Positions 52,172 through 60,414 of a DNA stretch of 64,000 bases are shown here, piece by piece. The DNA comes from SBAX01 sp964646605. Its GTDB lineage: Bacteria > Planctomycetota > Phycisphaerae > UBA1845. How positions within the stretch are numbered: position 1 is the first letter of the stretch; the number at the start of each line of letters is the position of its first letter. The position numbers and the translations under genes are program-made. The notes beneath the pieces were generated by a model. That model made no database searches, was not told the DNA's origin, and saw only the letters and a program-made list of their open reading frames with translations. The stretch spans positions 13,687-77,686 of the forward strand of contig CAZYEX010000150.1 in assembly GCA_964646605.1 (NCBI GenBank), in the 5' to 3' direction.

Positions 52172-53251
52172 CTAAGATTGCCTCACGAACATGGCGTCCA
52201 CCGACTTGTTCCCGTCGAGCACCACGCGCTCGGGGTTGTTCCGCCCCGACAGGCCGCCATTCCAGCCGTGGAACGACCAGCCTGGCTCCGCGAGCGCCGT
52301 GAGCTGCAAGACCTCGTGCTTGTTCGCCTCGACGACGCCCGTCTCTCGGCGGACCGTTCCCCCGCCCACCACGTTGACGGACAGCTTGTAACCGTTCTCG
52401 ATTTTCCACGAGTTGCGATGCACGGGATCGGCGCGGAGGGATTCGAGGTACCGCCCGTTGCGTCCGTGGGCGAACGAGCGAATCAAGCTCTCGCAGAGGT
52501 ACTCCACGTGGGGGTTGAGCGGCCGGGCGTCGAGAACCGCCTGCACGCGATCGCTCATCGCCGTTCCGCTCATCCGTGCCCGACGCGAAAAAATCGCCAT
52601 GAAGGCGTCCTTCAACGCGGAAATATCCTCGTGGCTGTATCCGCTGCGCTGCAAACCCACGCCGTTGATCATGCGCACTTCCGAACGCGTCCCTCGGGTG
52701 GCCACGACGATGACATAGGGCGGCACATCCGCGGCCACGCGGGTCATCCCTCCGATGAAGGCATGCTTCCCGATGGTGACGAAGTGGTGTACGGCGCTGT
52801 GCCCGCCCATGTTCACGTGATCCTCGACGTGGATATGCCCGGCCAGTTGCACGTAGTTGGCGAAAACGCACCGACTTCCCACGAGGCAATCATGGGCGAT
52901 GTGAACGCCGATCAGAAACAGGTTGTGGTCGCCGATCCTCGTCACCCCTCCGCCGTTGCCCGTGCCCGGATGGGCGGAGGTCATCTCCCGAAAAATGTTG
53001 GATTTGCCGATTTCCAGGGTGGTCGGCTCCCCGCGGTACTTCACATCTTGCGGAGCAGTTCCCAGAACGGCCTGGGGAAAGACCTCGCATCCCTCGCCCA
53101 GAGTCGTATATCCCTCGACAATCGCATGATGATGCAGGCGGCAGCGGTCCCCGAGCACCACATGCGCTCCGACCACGCAAAAGGCCCCGATCTCGACCTC
53201 CCGGCCGAGTTCCGCGCCCCGCTCGACAATGGCCGTCGAATGGATTGTCAC
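52172..53251 (-). CDS. lpxA: UDP-N-acetylglucosamine acyltransferase (LpxA) fused to a B-repeat domain
   Basis: A 359-residue protein from GTG 53251. Residues 1-275 form a normal left-handed beta-helix acyltransferase: hexapeptide coils, GTAPQDVKY, the catalytic His in HIAHDC (117-122), GGHSAVHHFVTIG, and VPPYVIV. LpxA transfers an acyl chain to UDP-GlcNAc (or a 3-amino analogue) in lipid A synthesis. Residues 287-355 add YKLSVNVVGGGTV, LTALAEPGWSFHGWNGGLSG and NKSVDAMF, the pattern of the extracellular InlB/Flg_new type B-repeat. Such a fusion on a cytoplasmic enzyme is unexpected, but the frame is continuous. Confidence 0.88.
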   Translation of the reverse strand: MTIHSTAIVERGAELGREVEIGAFCVVGAHVVLGDRCRLHHHAIVEGYTTLGEGCEVFPQAVLGTAPQDVKYRGEPTTLEIGKSNIFREMTSAHPGTGNGGGVTRIGDHNLFLIGVHIAHDCLVGSRCVFANYVQLAGHIHVEDHVNMGGHSAVHHFVTIGKHAFIGGMTRVAADVPPYVIVVATRGTRSEVRMINGVGLQRSGYSHEDISALKDAFMAIFSRRARMSGTAMSDRVQAVLDARPLNPHVEYLCESLIRSFAHGRNGRYLESLRADPVHRNSWKIENGYKLSVNVVGGGTVRRETGVVEANKHEVLQLTALAEPGWSFHGWNGGLSGRNNPERVVLDGNKSVDAMFVRQS

Positions 53252-53456
53252 GCCGGGGAAGATACTCCCAAACAAGCAGCATGTCCAGCCCGCCAAGCCC
53301 GCAGCCACAGGAACGGAAAGTGCCAAGTCGAGTTCGCCGACCGCCCCTCGTTAGAATCACGGAAATGGAATGGGGCTCTGCGAGAAACGCGTCGTTCCGG
53401 ATCCTGATGCGGTGACACGGGCCGGGTTGGGTCGAGGGGATTCTCGCGCCGACCGG

Positions 53457-53924
53457 TCAATCCACGCGCTGCCGCCATTCGCCAAGCACGTTGCCGTCGA
53501 GCAGAACCAGCTCCACCTTCCGCGCAGCGCCCCCCGAAACCCCGGTCCCGAGAAACACCCAGTCGTCGTTCATGGGATCGGCGTCGCCGTCGACCAGGAC
53601 GCTGACCGTCAACGAACACACGCCTTGCCCGATCGGGAGCTCCGTAAACCAAGGTCCGGGGCCCAATTTCGTGCGCCAGTCGGGGTTGTCGCGAATCCGT
53701 TGGAGCCCCAGTTCGACGGCGGACCGGGCGTGGGCGAGCGCTTCCATCACGCACCGCGCCCCTTGGACCTCGCGTAAGCGCATCCGGCCGACCCACACCG
53801 CCGTGAACCCGATCACCATCACGGCCATCGCGGCGCCCAAGGTCAACACAAGGATCGAACCCCGACGCCGCCCGCCTGCAGTGTTCGTTGCATGGATGGG
53901 GCTGATCCTCATGGCGCCATTCAC
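53457..53924 (-). CDS. Pilin-like membrane protein (PilX/GspK type)
   Basis: A 155-residue protein with a basic leader, RRRGSILVLTLGAAMAVMV (a prepilin-like RGSxL helix) and a short body of alternating strands (EVQGARCVMEALAHARSAVE, PWFTELPIGQGVC). This resembles PilX or GspK minor pilins that sit at the tip of type IV pili or type II secretion pseudopili. Its ATG (53924..53922) overlaps the TGA at 53923..53921 of the upstream gene 53921-55207. It is the last of three pseudopilin genes. Confidence 0.75.
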   Translation of the reverse strand: MNGAMRISPIHATNTAGGRRRGSILVLTLGAAMAVMVIGFTAVWVGRMRLREVQGARCVMEALAHARSAVELGLQRIRDNPDWRTKLGPGPWFTELPIGQGVCSLTVSVLVDGDADPMNDDWVFLGTGVSGGAARKVELVLLDGNVLGEWRQRVD

Positions 53925-55207
53925 TCCTCTGTGGGCCCGCGCGGCGCCGGGTCGCCGCCGTCCCGAACCGTGATGATCTCGGTGGGCGTGAGAACGAAGT
54001 CATAGATACGGACGTCGTCGATCGCGCCGTCAAAGTATTCGCCCAGGTAGCTCTTACCGATGGTTAGGTTCGCGGTGTCGACGGGGAGTGGGACGACCAC
54101 TTCGGGCCCCAGCGTCGATGTGCCCGCAGACGCCCCGTCGACGTACATCGACACAGTTCGACCGACCGCGTTGTACGTCACAGCCACGTGGTACCACCGA
54201 TTCCGAAGCAGGGACGGGGTGGGCGACAGGAACTCGCGCCAACCCCCGAGGTAAAAACCAAACAGCAACCTGTTGGCATACGTGTCTAGATAGTAGTTGA
54301 TGGAACCGCTCCGGCCCTTGAAGATAATGGTATCGTAACCCATGACCGAGGTTTTCCAAATCCACGCCGTGAGGGTTAGCTCGTTGGAAAGGGCGAGGGC
54401 ATCGCGATGAAGAACGTTCGCGTAGTCGCCGGTAAACGAAAGCGCCTGCCCGAGTCTTCCGACCACCCAAGCGGGTCCAAAAAGCGTGGCGTCGTGCGGC
54501 CCGGCCGAGTCGTCGGCGAGCGTGCCCGCCCCTTCATCCAGCCTCCAGTGTGCGACCGCCCCGCTGCAGTCGATCGTCGCACACTGGGTGTCGATCCCCG
54601 CCACCCGGCCGTTCTGGGCCGTGCAATCGCCGGTCGGTAGGTTCCGGCAAGTGCGGTCGGGCATGCAACAGGCCTCCAACACCGGCAGGCCGCGGGTCCG
54701 AAACGCCGTCAGGGTCACGACCGGATCAACATCGAGCAGCAGACTCACGGTCACACGCATGAGCCCCAGATCGGGTCCGCCCGTGGGCAGAAGCGTCGCG
54801 GGATCCAGGAGCACAAGCTCCACTCGTTCGCGATAGCGGGCAGCGCCGGCGATCGGCAGACCGTTTTTCTGTTGCGGCGGCGAGGCCTTCCAACCATCGT
54901 AGTCGTTCACGTCGTTGAAGAGACTTCGGTTGCCTGTCGCCAGCTCGGCGGCGGACGGACCAGGAGACCCGCTCTTGTCGGCGTCGTCCTCATAAAGAAG
55001 GGCGACGATTTCGTTTAGCAGCGATTCGGCGAAGCGGCTTGCATCGCGGTGCTGCGCGAGACTCTGCGCCGCGATTCGCGATGTTCCCACGCTGTTTATC
55101 GCCGCAACCAAAACCAATCCCACGATGGGGATGGCCGCCAGGGCTTCGACCAGGCTCACCGCCCGACGAAGGCGGCGGCGCATCCATGTCGAGCGACAGA
55201 GCGTCAT
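53921..55207 (-). CDS. Pseudopilin with a LamG/concanavalin-like domain
   Basis: A 428-residue protein from ATG 55207. The N-terminus MTLCRSTWMRRRLRRAVSLV has the prepilin pattern (R-A-V-S-L-V-E with Glu5 and a hydrophobic helix), as in PilV/GspI. After a pilin body with Cys pairs (about 30-205), the C-terminal half carries a LamG-like jelly roll: AVAHWRLDEGAGTLADDS, WVVGRLGQALSFTG, ELTLTAWI, RWYHVAVTYN and FDGAIDDVRIYDFVL. The domain typically binds glycans or other ligands. Fusion to a pilin would place a lectin-like domain on a secretion pseudopilus. Confidence 0.85.
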   Translation of the reverse strand: MTLCRSTWMRRRLRRAVSLVEALAAIPIVGLVLVAAINSVGTSRIAAQSLAQHRDASRFAESLLNEIVALLYEDDADKSGSPGPSAAELATGNRSLFNDVNDYDGWKASPPQQKNGLPIAGAARYRERVELVLLDPATLLPTGGPDLGLMRVTVSLLLDVDPVVTLTAFRTRGLPVLEACCMPDRTCRNLPTGDCTAQNGRVAGIDTQCATIDCSGAVAHWRLDEGAGTLADDSAGPHDATLFGPAWVVGRLGQALSFTGDYANVLHRDALALSNELTLTAWIWKTSVMGYDTIIFKGRSGSINYYLDTYANRLLFGFYLGGWREFLSPTPSLLRNRWYHVAVTYNAVGRTVSMYVDGASAGTSTLGPEVVVPLPVDTANLTIGKSYLGEYFDGAIDDVRIYDFVLTPTEIITVRDGGDPAPRGPTEE

Positions 55208-56385
55208 GGCCGCAGGTCTCGAGGTTGATTGAGAATCAAAATGTCCGTCTCCACGGCGGCGGCGCCGGGGTCGTCCGGCAGCACGCTGACTTTCACACCG
55301 GCGAGCACGGGCGTGGCCGACACCCACGCGAGGCTCCGTCGGAGGATCGTCTGTCCCTCGGCAGTCAGTTGGCTGAAGGGAAACGGCGCGGCGTACGAGG
55401 TCCCCCACGGAAGTCGTACGCGCCGGGCCTTGGCGAAGCTTCCGGTGACAAGCTCCCCTCCCAGGTCGAGAGCGAACAAGCTGTCCCCCCCTGTCTTGCT
55501 TTGCCCCAACCGCTGGATCCCTGGCGCCAGCCCCGTAGCCTCCGCCAGAGTGTCGGAACTACCGGTCAGCGAAACCTCGGCGCCAAGCGTGTACGGCGTC
55601 AGAATCTCGTGCTGGTTGTCCAGGACGATCAGATCCTTGTCCGACTTGGACACACAATCGGACGACAGGGCGAATACCGCGTTCCCGCTGCAGGATTCGA
55701 TGAGCACGCCCACGCGCACGTCGGGAAGGGTGAAGCCGGCGACGTTGCCGATGTCCCCGGATAGATAGACGACATCGATGTTCGGGACGACCGCACCGAT
55801 ATCCGCTGCCGCCCGGTCATCGGACATCAACTGCACCGAGAAGCCCCAGGACTCGAGGAGGCTTTGGCGTCCCTGGTCGTTCGGCGTTTTGGACACCTCA
55901 TCCGCTACCACCATGAGCACGCGCGGAGCGGTCGTGAGTTCCTTCAGCGCCGGTCGCGGGGTGAGAACAAGGTTGCCTACGCGATCGACGACGGCCTCCG
56001 CAGGCCCGCCGTTGTATTGGCGGTGGAGGGGAGCGCCGACCGCACCGGACCAAACGTACCGAATCGTCTCCGCCCCCGGAGGTGCGTGGCCCCGATCAGC
56101 CACGGTGAACACGATGTCGCGATCGGTGAGGGTGGTGATCGCCGTGGCAAAGGTCAGTTCGCTCGCCAGAAGCTCCAAGGCGTCGGCTGCGGCCAACGCC
56201 CGCTCCTCGGCGGGCTTCGACTCGGGAAGAGCATGGCCCGCGATGACCATCGCCGACATCATCGCCGCGGCCAATACACCGGTGATGACCGGGCTCGCGA
56301 TCAACTCGACGAGGGTCATGGCGCGGCGCGCTGCCGTGTGGACCCCGACGGCATGCGCGCTGCTCGTTTCTCGACGGGCGTTCAT
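55204..56385 (-). CDS. Prepilin-like protein (PilW/GspJ type)
   Basis: A 393-residue protein from ATG 56385. It has a basic 28-residue leader, then RRAMTLVELIASPVITGVLAAAMMS: a prepilin cleavage region with Glu5. The body is beta-rich and long for a pseudopilin, with DNQHEILTPYTLG and ILNQPRDLRP at the end. It overlaps the next gene (ATGA at 55204-55207). It heads the three-gene pilin cluster. No prepilin peptidase gene is visible in the window. Confidence 0.78.
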   Translation of the reverse strand: MNARRETSSAHAVGVHTAARRAMTLVELIASPVITGVLAAAMMSAMVIAGHALPESKPAEERALAAADALELLASELTFATAITTLTDRDIVFTVADRGHAPPGAETIRYVWSGAVGAPLHRQYNGGPAEAVVDRVGNLVLTPRPALKELTTAPRVLMVVADEVSKTPNDQGRQSLLESWGFSVQLMSDDRAAADIGAVVPNIDVVYLSGDIGNVAGFTLPDVRVGVLIESCSGNAVFALSSDCVSKSDKDLIVLDNQHEILTPYTLGAEVSLTGSSDTLAEATGLAPGIQRLGQSKTGGDSLFALDLGGELVTGSFAKARRVRLPWGTSYAAPFPFSQLTAEGQTILRRSLAWVSATPVLAGVKVSVLPDDPGAAAVETDILILNQPRDLRP

Positions 56386-56578
56386 GGAGGCAACACAAGA
56401 AGCGTAACCCGCCAACTCGCGGGTTCGATACCGGAGCGTTCATGCGCGTGGGCGGGCTCGACTCCGCTTCGGCTCGCCCAAATCAATTCGAAACGCTCGC
56501 TGAAATATCGGAAATTCAGCGTCGCTTCTATGGCACTCGTGGTTTCGCTTAGTCCGGAAAGTACGGCGTGCGGGTTGG
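56386..56578. other. Intergenic
   Basis: About 190 bases between ada and the pilin operon with no supported gene. It is the promoter region of the pilin operon, which reads away from it on the minus strand. Confidence 0.3.
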
Positions 56579-57688
56579 CTATCGAGGACCGGTAACCGCG
56601 GCCTCGGTGCTCAATGGAACGGACGGCCCCTTGGAGGCGACCGCGGACTGCCGCTCCAAGTCCAACAGGTGTTGCTTTCGCCACACGCCGCCGCCGTATC
56701 CACAAAGGGTGCCGTCCTCGCGCACCACGCGATGGCAAGGAATCAGGATGGCGATGCGGTTGTCGCCGTTCGCTCGTCCCACAGCCCGCGCCGAACCCGG
56801 CTTCCCCATCCGTCGGGCCAGTTCTGCGTAGGAAACCGATTGCCCGTAGGGTATACGGCGAAGCTCCTCCCAAACGCGCTGCTGGAACTCGGAGCCCGGC
56901 GCGACCAATGGCACGTCAAAGGCACGGCGGCGTCCGGCAAAATACTCGGAGAGTTGCCGCGACAGTTGATCGAGGTGTCGATTTCGCCCGGGCACCACGG
57001 CCACCCCCAACCGTTGCCGGAGAGTGCGGAGTTGTCGTTCGAAGGCCCGACGATCGGCAAACTCCAAGAGACACAGTCCCTCGCCGGTCGCACCCGCGAC
57101 CATCGGTCCCAAGGGAGTGTCGAGGCGCGTCACCCGCACGCATTCGAGATCGCGGCTTTGGCCGGGCGTGGCGCCGAACACACGTTGGAAGGCGTCGCGA
57201 AACCCGCTCAACGACTCATAGCTCGAATCCCACGCCACCGCCGCCTGATCCCTTCCGGTGCGAAGTTGCTCCAACGCCAGCCCCATCCGCCGCGCCCGAT
57301 GAAACGCCTGAAAGGTCATCCCGAAGTTTCGCACGAAGTACCTCCTGGCTCGATGGGGACTGATGCCCCCTTGGGCGAGATCCGAATCCCTGAGTTTTTC
57401 CAGCGGCGAGGACTCGATCCTGGCCAGCAAGCGATCCACCCACTCGCCCCCGTCACCCGTGTCCGAAAGCGGACGACAGCGCTTGCAGGCCCGAAATCCG
57501 TCCAGCAGACAATCGCGGACCGTCGAACGGTAGACGATGTTGCTCTTCCGCGGTTTCTTCGCCGCGCACGAGGGGCGACAGAAGATGCCCGTCGTCCGCA
57601 CGCACACGTAAAACAAACCGTCGTACGAAGCGTCCTTGCCGAACGTCGCCTGCTCCATCTCAGCCTCGCCGATTCGCTGGGTTTTCAT
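56579..57688 (-). CDS. ada: Bifunctional Ada: methyl-DNA repair protein and transcription activator
   Basis: A 369-residue protein. N-terminal zinc domain: YDGLFYVCVRTTGIFCRPSC and CKRC give the four Cys that take methyl groups from phosphotriesters. An AraC-type helix-turn-helix (about 85-185) follows. The C-terminus is the O6-alkylguanine transferase: YGQSVSYAELA and the acceptor Cys in PCHRV. Ada both repairs alkylated DNA and switches on its own regulon. All parts seem intact. Confidence 0.95.
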   Translation of the reverse strand: MKTQRIGEAEMEQATFGKDASYDGLFYVCVRTTGIFCRPSCAAKKPRKSNIVYRSTVRDCLLDGFRACKRCRPLSDTGDGGEWVDRLLARIESSPLEKLRDSDLAQGGISPHRARRYFVRNFGMTFQAFHRARRMGLALEQLRTGRDQAAVAWDSSYESLSGFRDAFQRVFGATPGQSRDLECVRVTRLDTPLGPMVAGATGEGLCLLEFADRRAFERQLRTLRQRLGVAVVPGRNRHLDQLSRQLSEYFAGRRRAFDVPLVAPGSEFQQRVWEELRRIPYGQSVSYAELARRMGKPGSARAVGRANGDNRIAILIPCHRVVREDGTLCGYGGGVWRKQHLLDLERQSAVASKGPSVPLSTEAAVTGPR

Positions 57689-57779
57689 GTCGAAAGCGTA
57701 CCGCGCGGAGCGAAGGCGGTTCCACCGTTTTTTGAGCGCCGAATTCGGATTTCGGATCGGGTCGGCGACGGCGGGGAGG

Positions 57780-58358
57780 TTACCACCACCACAGCAGGCC
57801 GGGGACCGGGCGAAGCGGCGACAGCATGCTCCCGTTGAAGCGCTTCACGAGCTGGTCCATGTTCCGGGCGAACTCCACGCGATCCAGGTCCGGGGGCAGC
57901 ATGACGATGTATTTTTGACCCGCTTGCACCTGCCTACGCGGGCCGGGCAAAACACGCCGTTCGCCGGTGTGGCCCACGATCAACATGCCGAAGTCGGCGA
58001 GGACTCGCGTGACTTCGGCGATGAGACCCGGGGCGTCGTCCGTCACGATATCGAAGCCGAAAAGATCCGGCAGGAAACCAGGAGGGACCGTCGGATCTTT
58101 CATGGGCTGAAAGACGACCCCACAACCACTGGCCGTTTTGAGCTGGTCCTTGTCAGCCTCCATCCGCTTGATGTCCGCCGGCTTGGCCGTGATGCTCATG
58201 AAGACCACGGATTTTTCGCCGAATTTGTCGGCGATGTCCTTGTCGATGTTGCCCCCGCGGTCGGCGACGTACTTCGCCCCCATGCGCAGCAGACCGGGCA
58301 CGTCCGGGCCGATCAGCCACAACGCCGCGTGTTGAGCTTCGCCTGTCCCTAGGGGCAT
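57780..58358 (-). CDS. ACT-domain regulator (GcvR-like)
   Basis: A 192-residue protein from ATG 58358; a TTG at 58391 would extend it by 11 residues. It has two ACT-like domains: residues about 9-85 (ALWLIGPDVPGLLRM) and 100-175 (FDIVTDDAPGLIAEVTRVLAD). These bind amino acids or serve dimerisation. Such two-ACT proteins resemble GcvR, which regulates the glycine cleavage system, but the ligand here is unknown. No DNA-binding domain is visible. Confidence 0.85.
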   Translation of the reverse strand: MPLGTGEAQHAALWLIGPDVPGLLRMGAKYVADRGGNIDKDIADKFGEKSVVFMSITAKPADIKRMEADKDQLKTASGCGVVFQPMKDPTVPPGFLPDLFGFDIVTDDAPGLIAEVTRVLADFGMLIVGHTGERRVLPGPRRQVQAGQKYIVMLPPDLDRVEFARNMDQLVKRFNGSMLSPLRPVPGLLWWW

Positions 58359-58443
58359 GACCTTCGACTCTCCTGCCTTACCGTGCGTCAACCCCGAATT
58401 GTACCCCGTTGGGGCCGATTGTCGAACACCGGCGTTTCAGGCG

Positions 58444-59202
58444 TCAAAACGGGTCGCCGGGAAAAGCGCCGGCGAAGGCCGTTGGTTTGCGATCGAACCA
58501 GCAGTGAAACAGCAAGATACCCACACCACAGACCAGGGCGGCGTCGGCGAGGTTGAAAACCCAGGGCCAAACGTCGTAACCGCCGAACACCGGCCAGGAA
58601 CGCGGAAACTTCGGGCTGAACTTGATGAAGTCCCGGACCACGCCCTGGCGGTGGAGGATGACCTCCGACGCCGAGAAGCTCCGCGGGTTGCCCCCGTCCG
58701 GCCAATCGCCCAGGCGTATGCGAACCGCATCCGGGTTCCCGACGAGCAAACCGATGACCGAGCCGCGGGGTTTCTGCTCACCTCGAAAGCGAACCACGTC
58801 GGCTTGGATGAAGGCGCGATCGTAGAGGTTCCCGATCGCCCCCGCCAGAATCATCGCCAACGCGACGTGCAATCCCCACTGCCGCCGCGTGCTCTTGATG
58901 AACAGATAAAAAACGAAGGCCAACGCAACCAGCGACGCGGCGATGAACACCCCCACGTATCCGGTGAACGAGCCGAACACGGCCCCGTCATTGAGCGATC
59001 GACGGAACTCCAGCCATCCGGGAATAACCAACCAGCCGTGCTCCGCATCGAGCTGTCGAAACGCCCAGTCCTTGGAGGCAAGGTCGAGAAGCAGAAGCGC
59101 GATCGCGGGCAACCAAAACCGCAGGTGCGAGGCGAGGTGGTTCAGCACCGGTTCGGGAACGTCCGGCGGGGGCGGAATGAGGATCGGCGGCGACGGCTCC
59201 AT
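58444..59202 (-). CDS. lspA: Lipoprotein signal peptidase, LspA
   Basis: A 252-residue membrane aspartyl protease that cuts the signal peptide of lipoproteins after diacylglyceryl attachment. Four hydrophobic helices and the motifs DLASKDWAFRQL, GAIGNLYDR (catalytic Asp) and FNLADAAL (second Asp) are seen. It is longer than the common 160-170 because of an N-terminal Pro-rich extension and an insert of about 70 residues between the two catalytic motifs. Several lipoproteins in the window (TPR, OmpA-like, selenoprotein) would be its substrates. It starts 14 bases downstream of the DksA-like gene. Confidence 0.93.
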   Translation of the reverse strand: MEPSPPILIPPPPDVPEPVLNHLASHLRFWLPAIALLLLDLASKDWAFRQLDAEHGWLVIPGWLEFRRSLNDGAVFGSFTGYVGVFIAASLVALAFVFYLFIKSTRRQWGLHVALAMILAGAIGNLYDRAFIQADVVRFRGEQKPRGSVIGLLVGNPDAVRIRLGDWPDGGNPRSFSASEVILHRQGVVRDFIKFSPKFPRSWPVFGGYDVWPWVFNLADAALVCGVGILLFHCWFDRKPTAFAGAFPGDPF

Positions 59203-59216
59203 GTTCGAGCACTCGC

Positions 59217-59966
59217 CTACGGCGCTCGCCCTTCCTCGCGCCTGCGTTCATACTCAATGCAGTACCTGGCCCAGGGCTTGGCCCGCAAACGGGCGACGCC
59301 GATTCTGGCGCTCGTGGCCAGACAAACCCCGTAGGTGCCGTCTTCAATCCGTTGCAACGCTCCGTCGATCTCTCGAACCACGTTCTGCTCGTTGACGATC
59401 AATCCGAGCGTGAAATCCTGCTCCCAATTGTCGCTGCCCAGGTCGGCCATGTGGATGGGCATCGTCGATTGCTCGTTGAAACCTTGCCCGGTCCGATTGA
59501 GGGCCTCATCCGTCAGGTGCTGAACGTCGCCCGCCAGCTCCGCGCGCTTCTCCAGCAACAGCTCCTTGAACTCCTGCAACTGCTTGTCGTTCAGGAAGGA
59601 CTTTACGGGCGGAGGCAATTCTTCCGCAAACTGGATCGGATCCTGTGTCGTAGCGCTGGGCGCCGGAGGCGTCTTGGTTGAGCGTTGCGCTTTCCGCTCA
59701 GGCCCGCTCACCACTGGGATCTCGCCGCCGCGCGCCAAGGACGGCGACGCGCCCCCCGCCGCGCGACCATCGGCACTCGTACGCCCGGTGGTTGTCTTCG
59801 GCTTGGCAGGTGACGTGGCGCCGGAACCGCCCTTGGGCGGCGTCGCCCCAGCCTTGGGTGAGGAGCCGGCGTGTCCCGCCTTGCGCCCCTCAACACCCGC
59901 CTTGGACTGCCCGCTGCTTTTCAATCGTCTGTTCAACGTCGGCCCGATCTCGGTGCTCCACGCCAT
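59217..59966 (-). CDS. DksA/TraR-family protein with a long basic N-terminus
   Basis: A 249-residue protein. The first 110 residues are Ala/Pro/Lys/Gly-rich and disordered. Residues about 120-249 have the DksA layout: two helices as coiled coil (LLEKRAELAGDV, DEALNRTGQ) and an end reading IEDGTYGVCLATSARIG then RYCIEYERR. Canonical DksA has four zinc Cys; here only one Cys in each pair remains (CLAT, RYCIE), so the zinc finger is degenerate. DksA binds the RNA polymerase secondary channel. The gene directly precedes lspA. Confidence 0.8.
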   Translation of the reverse strand: MAWSTEIGPTLNRRLKSSGQSKAGVEGRKAGHAGSSPKAGATPPKGGSGATSPAKPKTTTGRTSADGRAAGGASPSLARGGEIPVVSGPERKAQRSTKTPPAPSATTQDPIQFAEELPPPVKSFLNDKQLQEFKELLLEKRAELAGDVQHLTDEALNRTGQGFNEQSTMPIHMADLGSDNWEQDFTLGLIVNEQNVVREIDGALQRIEDGTYGVCLATSARIGVARLRAKPWARYCIEYERRREEGRAP

Positions 59967-60414
59967 AACCTCTTATCCCATAAGGAGTAACGGTCAACGG
60001 AGCGCCGCAGTGTAAGGCCCCCGACGGGAAATGTCAAGGGAGCACGAAGTCGCGGTGGTGGTTCACTTAGGTCTTATGTCCGGTCAGCCCGGTTGATCCG
60101 CCCGCCGCTAGTCAGCTTGCTGAGCGCGACGTAGTCCTCGTTGGTGAGCTCCAAGGTGCGGTCGGAGTAGTATCCCTTGAGATGCTCGAAAGTGCGCTGA
60201 CCGCCCCGGCCGCGGCCGATCGGACCGCCGCGTCGTCGTCCCTTAGAGCCGCCGAGAGGGCCGGTACGGCATGAATGGCTTCATACCCCAGCTCGGAGAG
60301 GTGCGCAGCGGCGCGTCGCCGGACCTCCGGCACTAATCTTGCCCCGAGGCGGGGGAATGGGCGTTGTAGCAAAGGAGAGCTCAAGCGGCTCGCGCCCGCT
60401 CCGCAACGTCCGGG
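59967..60414. other. Intergenic with a decayed HEAT-repeat-like frame
   Basis: The minus strand holds two frames that together look like one protein end: 60112-60384 (RRRAAAHLSELGYEAIH, then VPALSAALRDDDAAV, HEAT-repeat-like) and, in a different frame ending at 60074, GGQRTFEHLKGYYSDRTLEL. A frameshift between them would explain the pattern. Neither piece alone is a convincing gene. Confidence 0.4.

Noticed and set aside
51951..52889. Long extension of the HicB frame into lpxA
   Set aside because: The extension is Arg-rich, antisense-like sequence overlapping the clear LpxA coding frame; the natural HicB start at 52163 gives a full domain.
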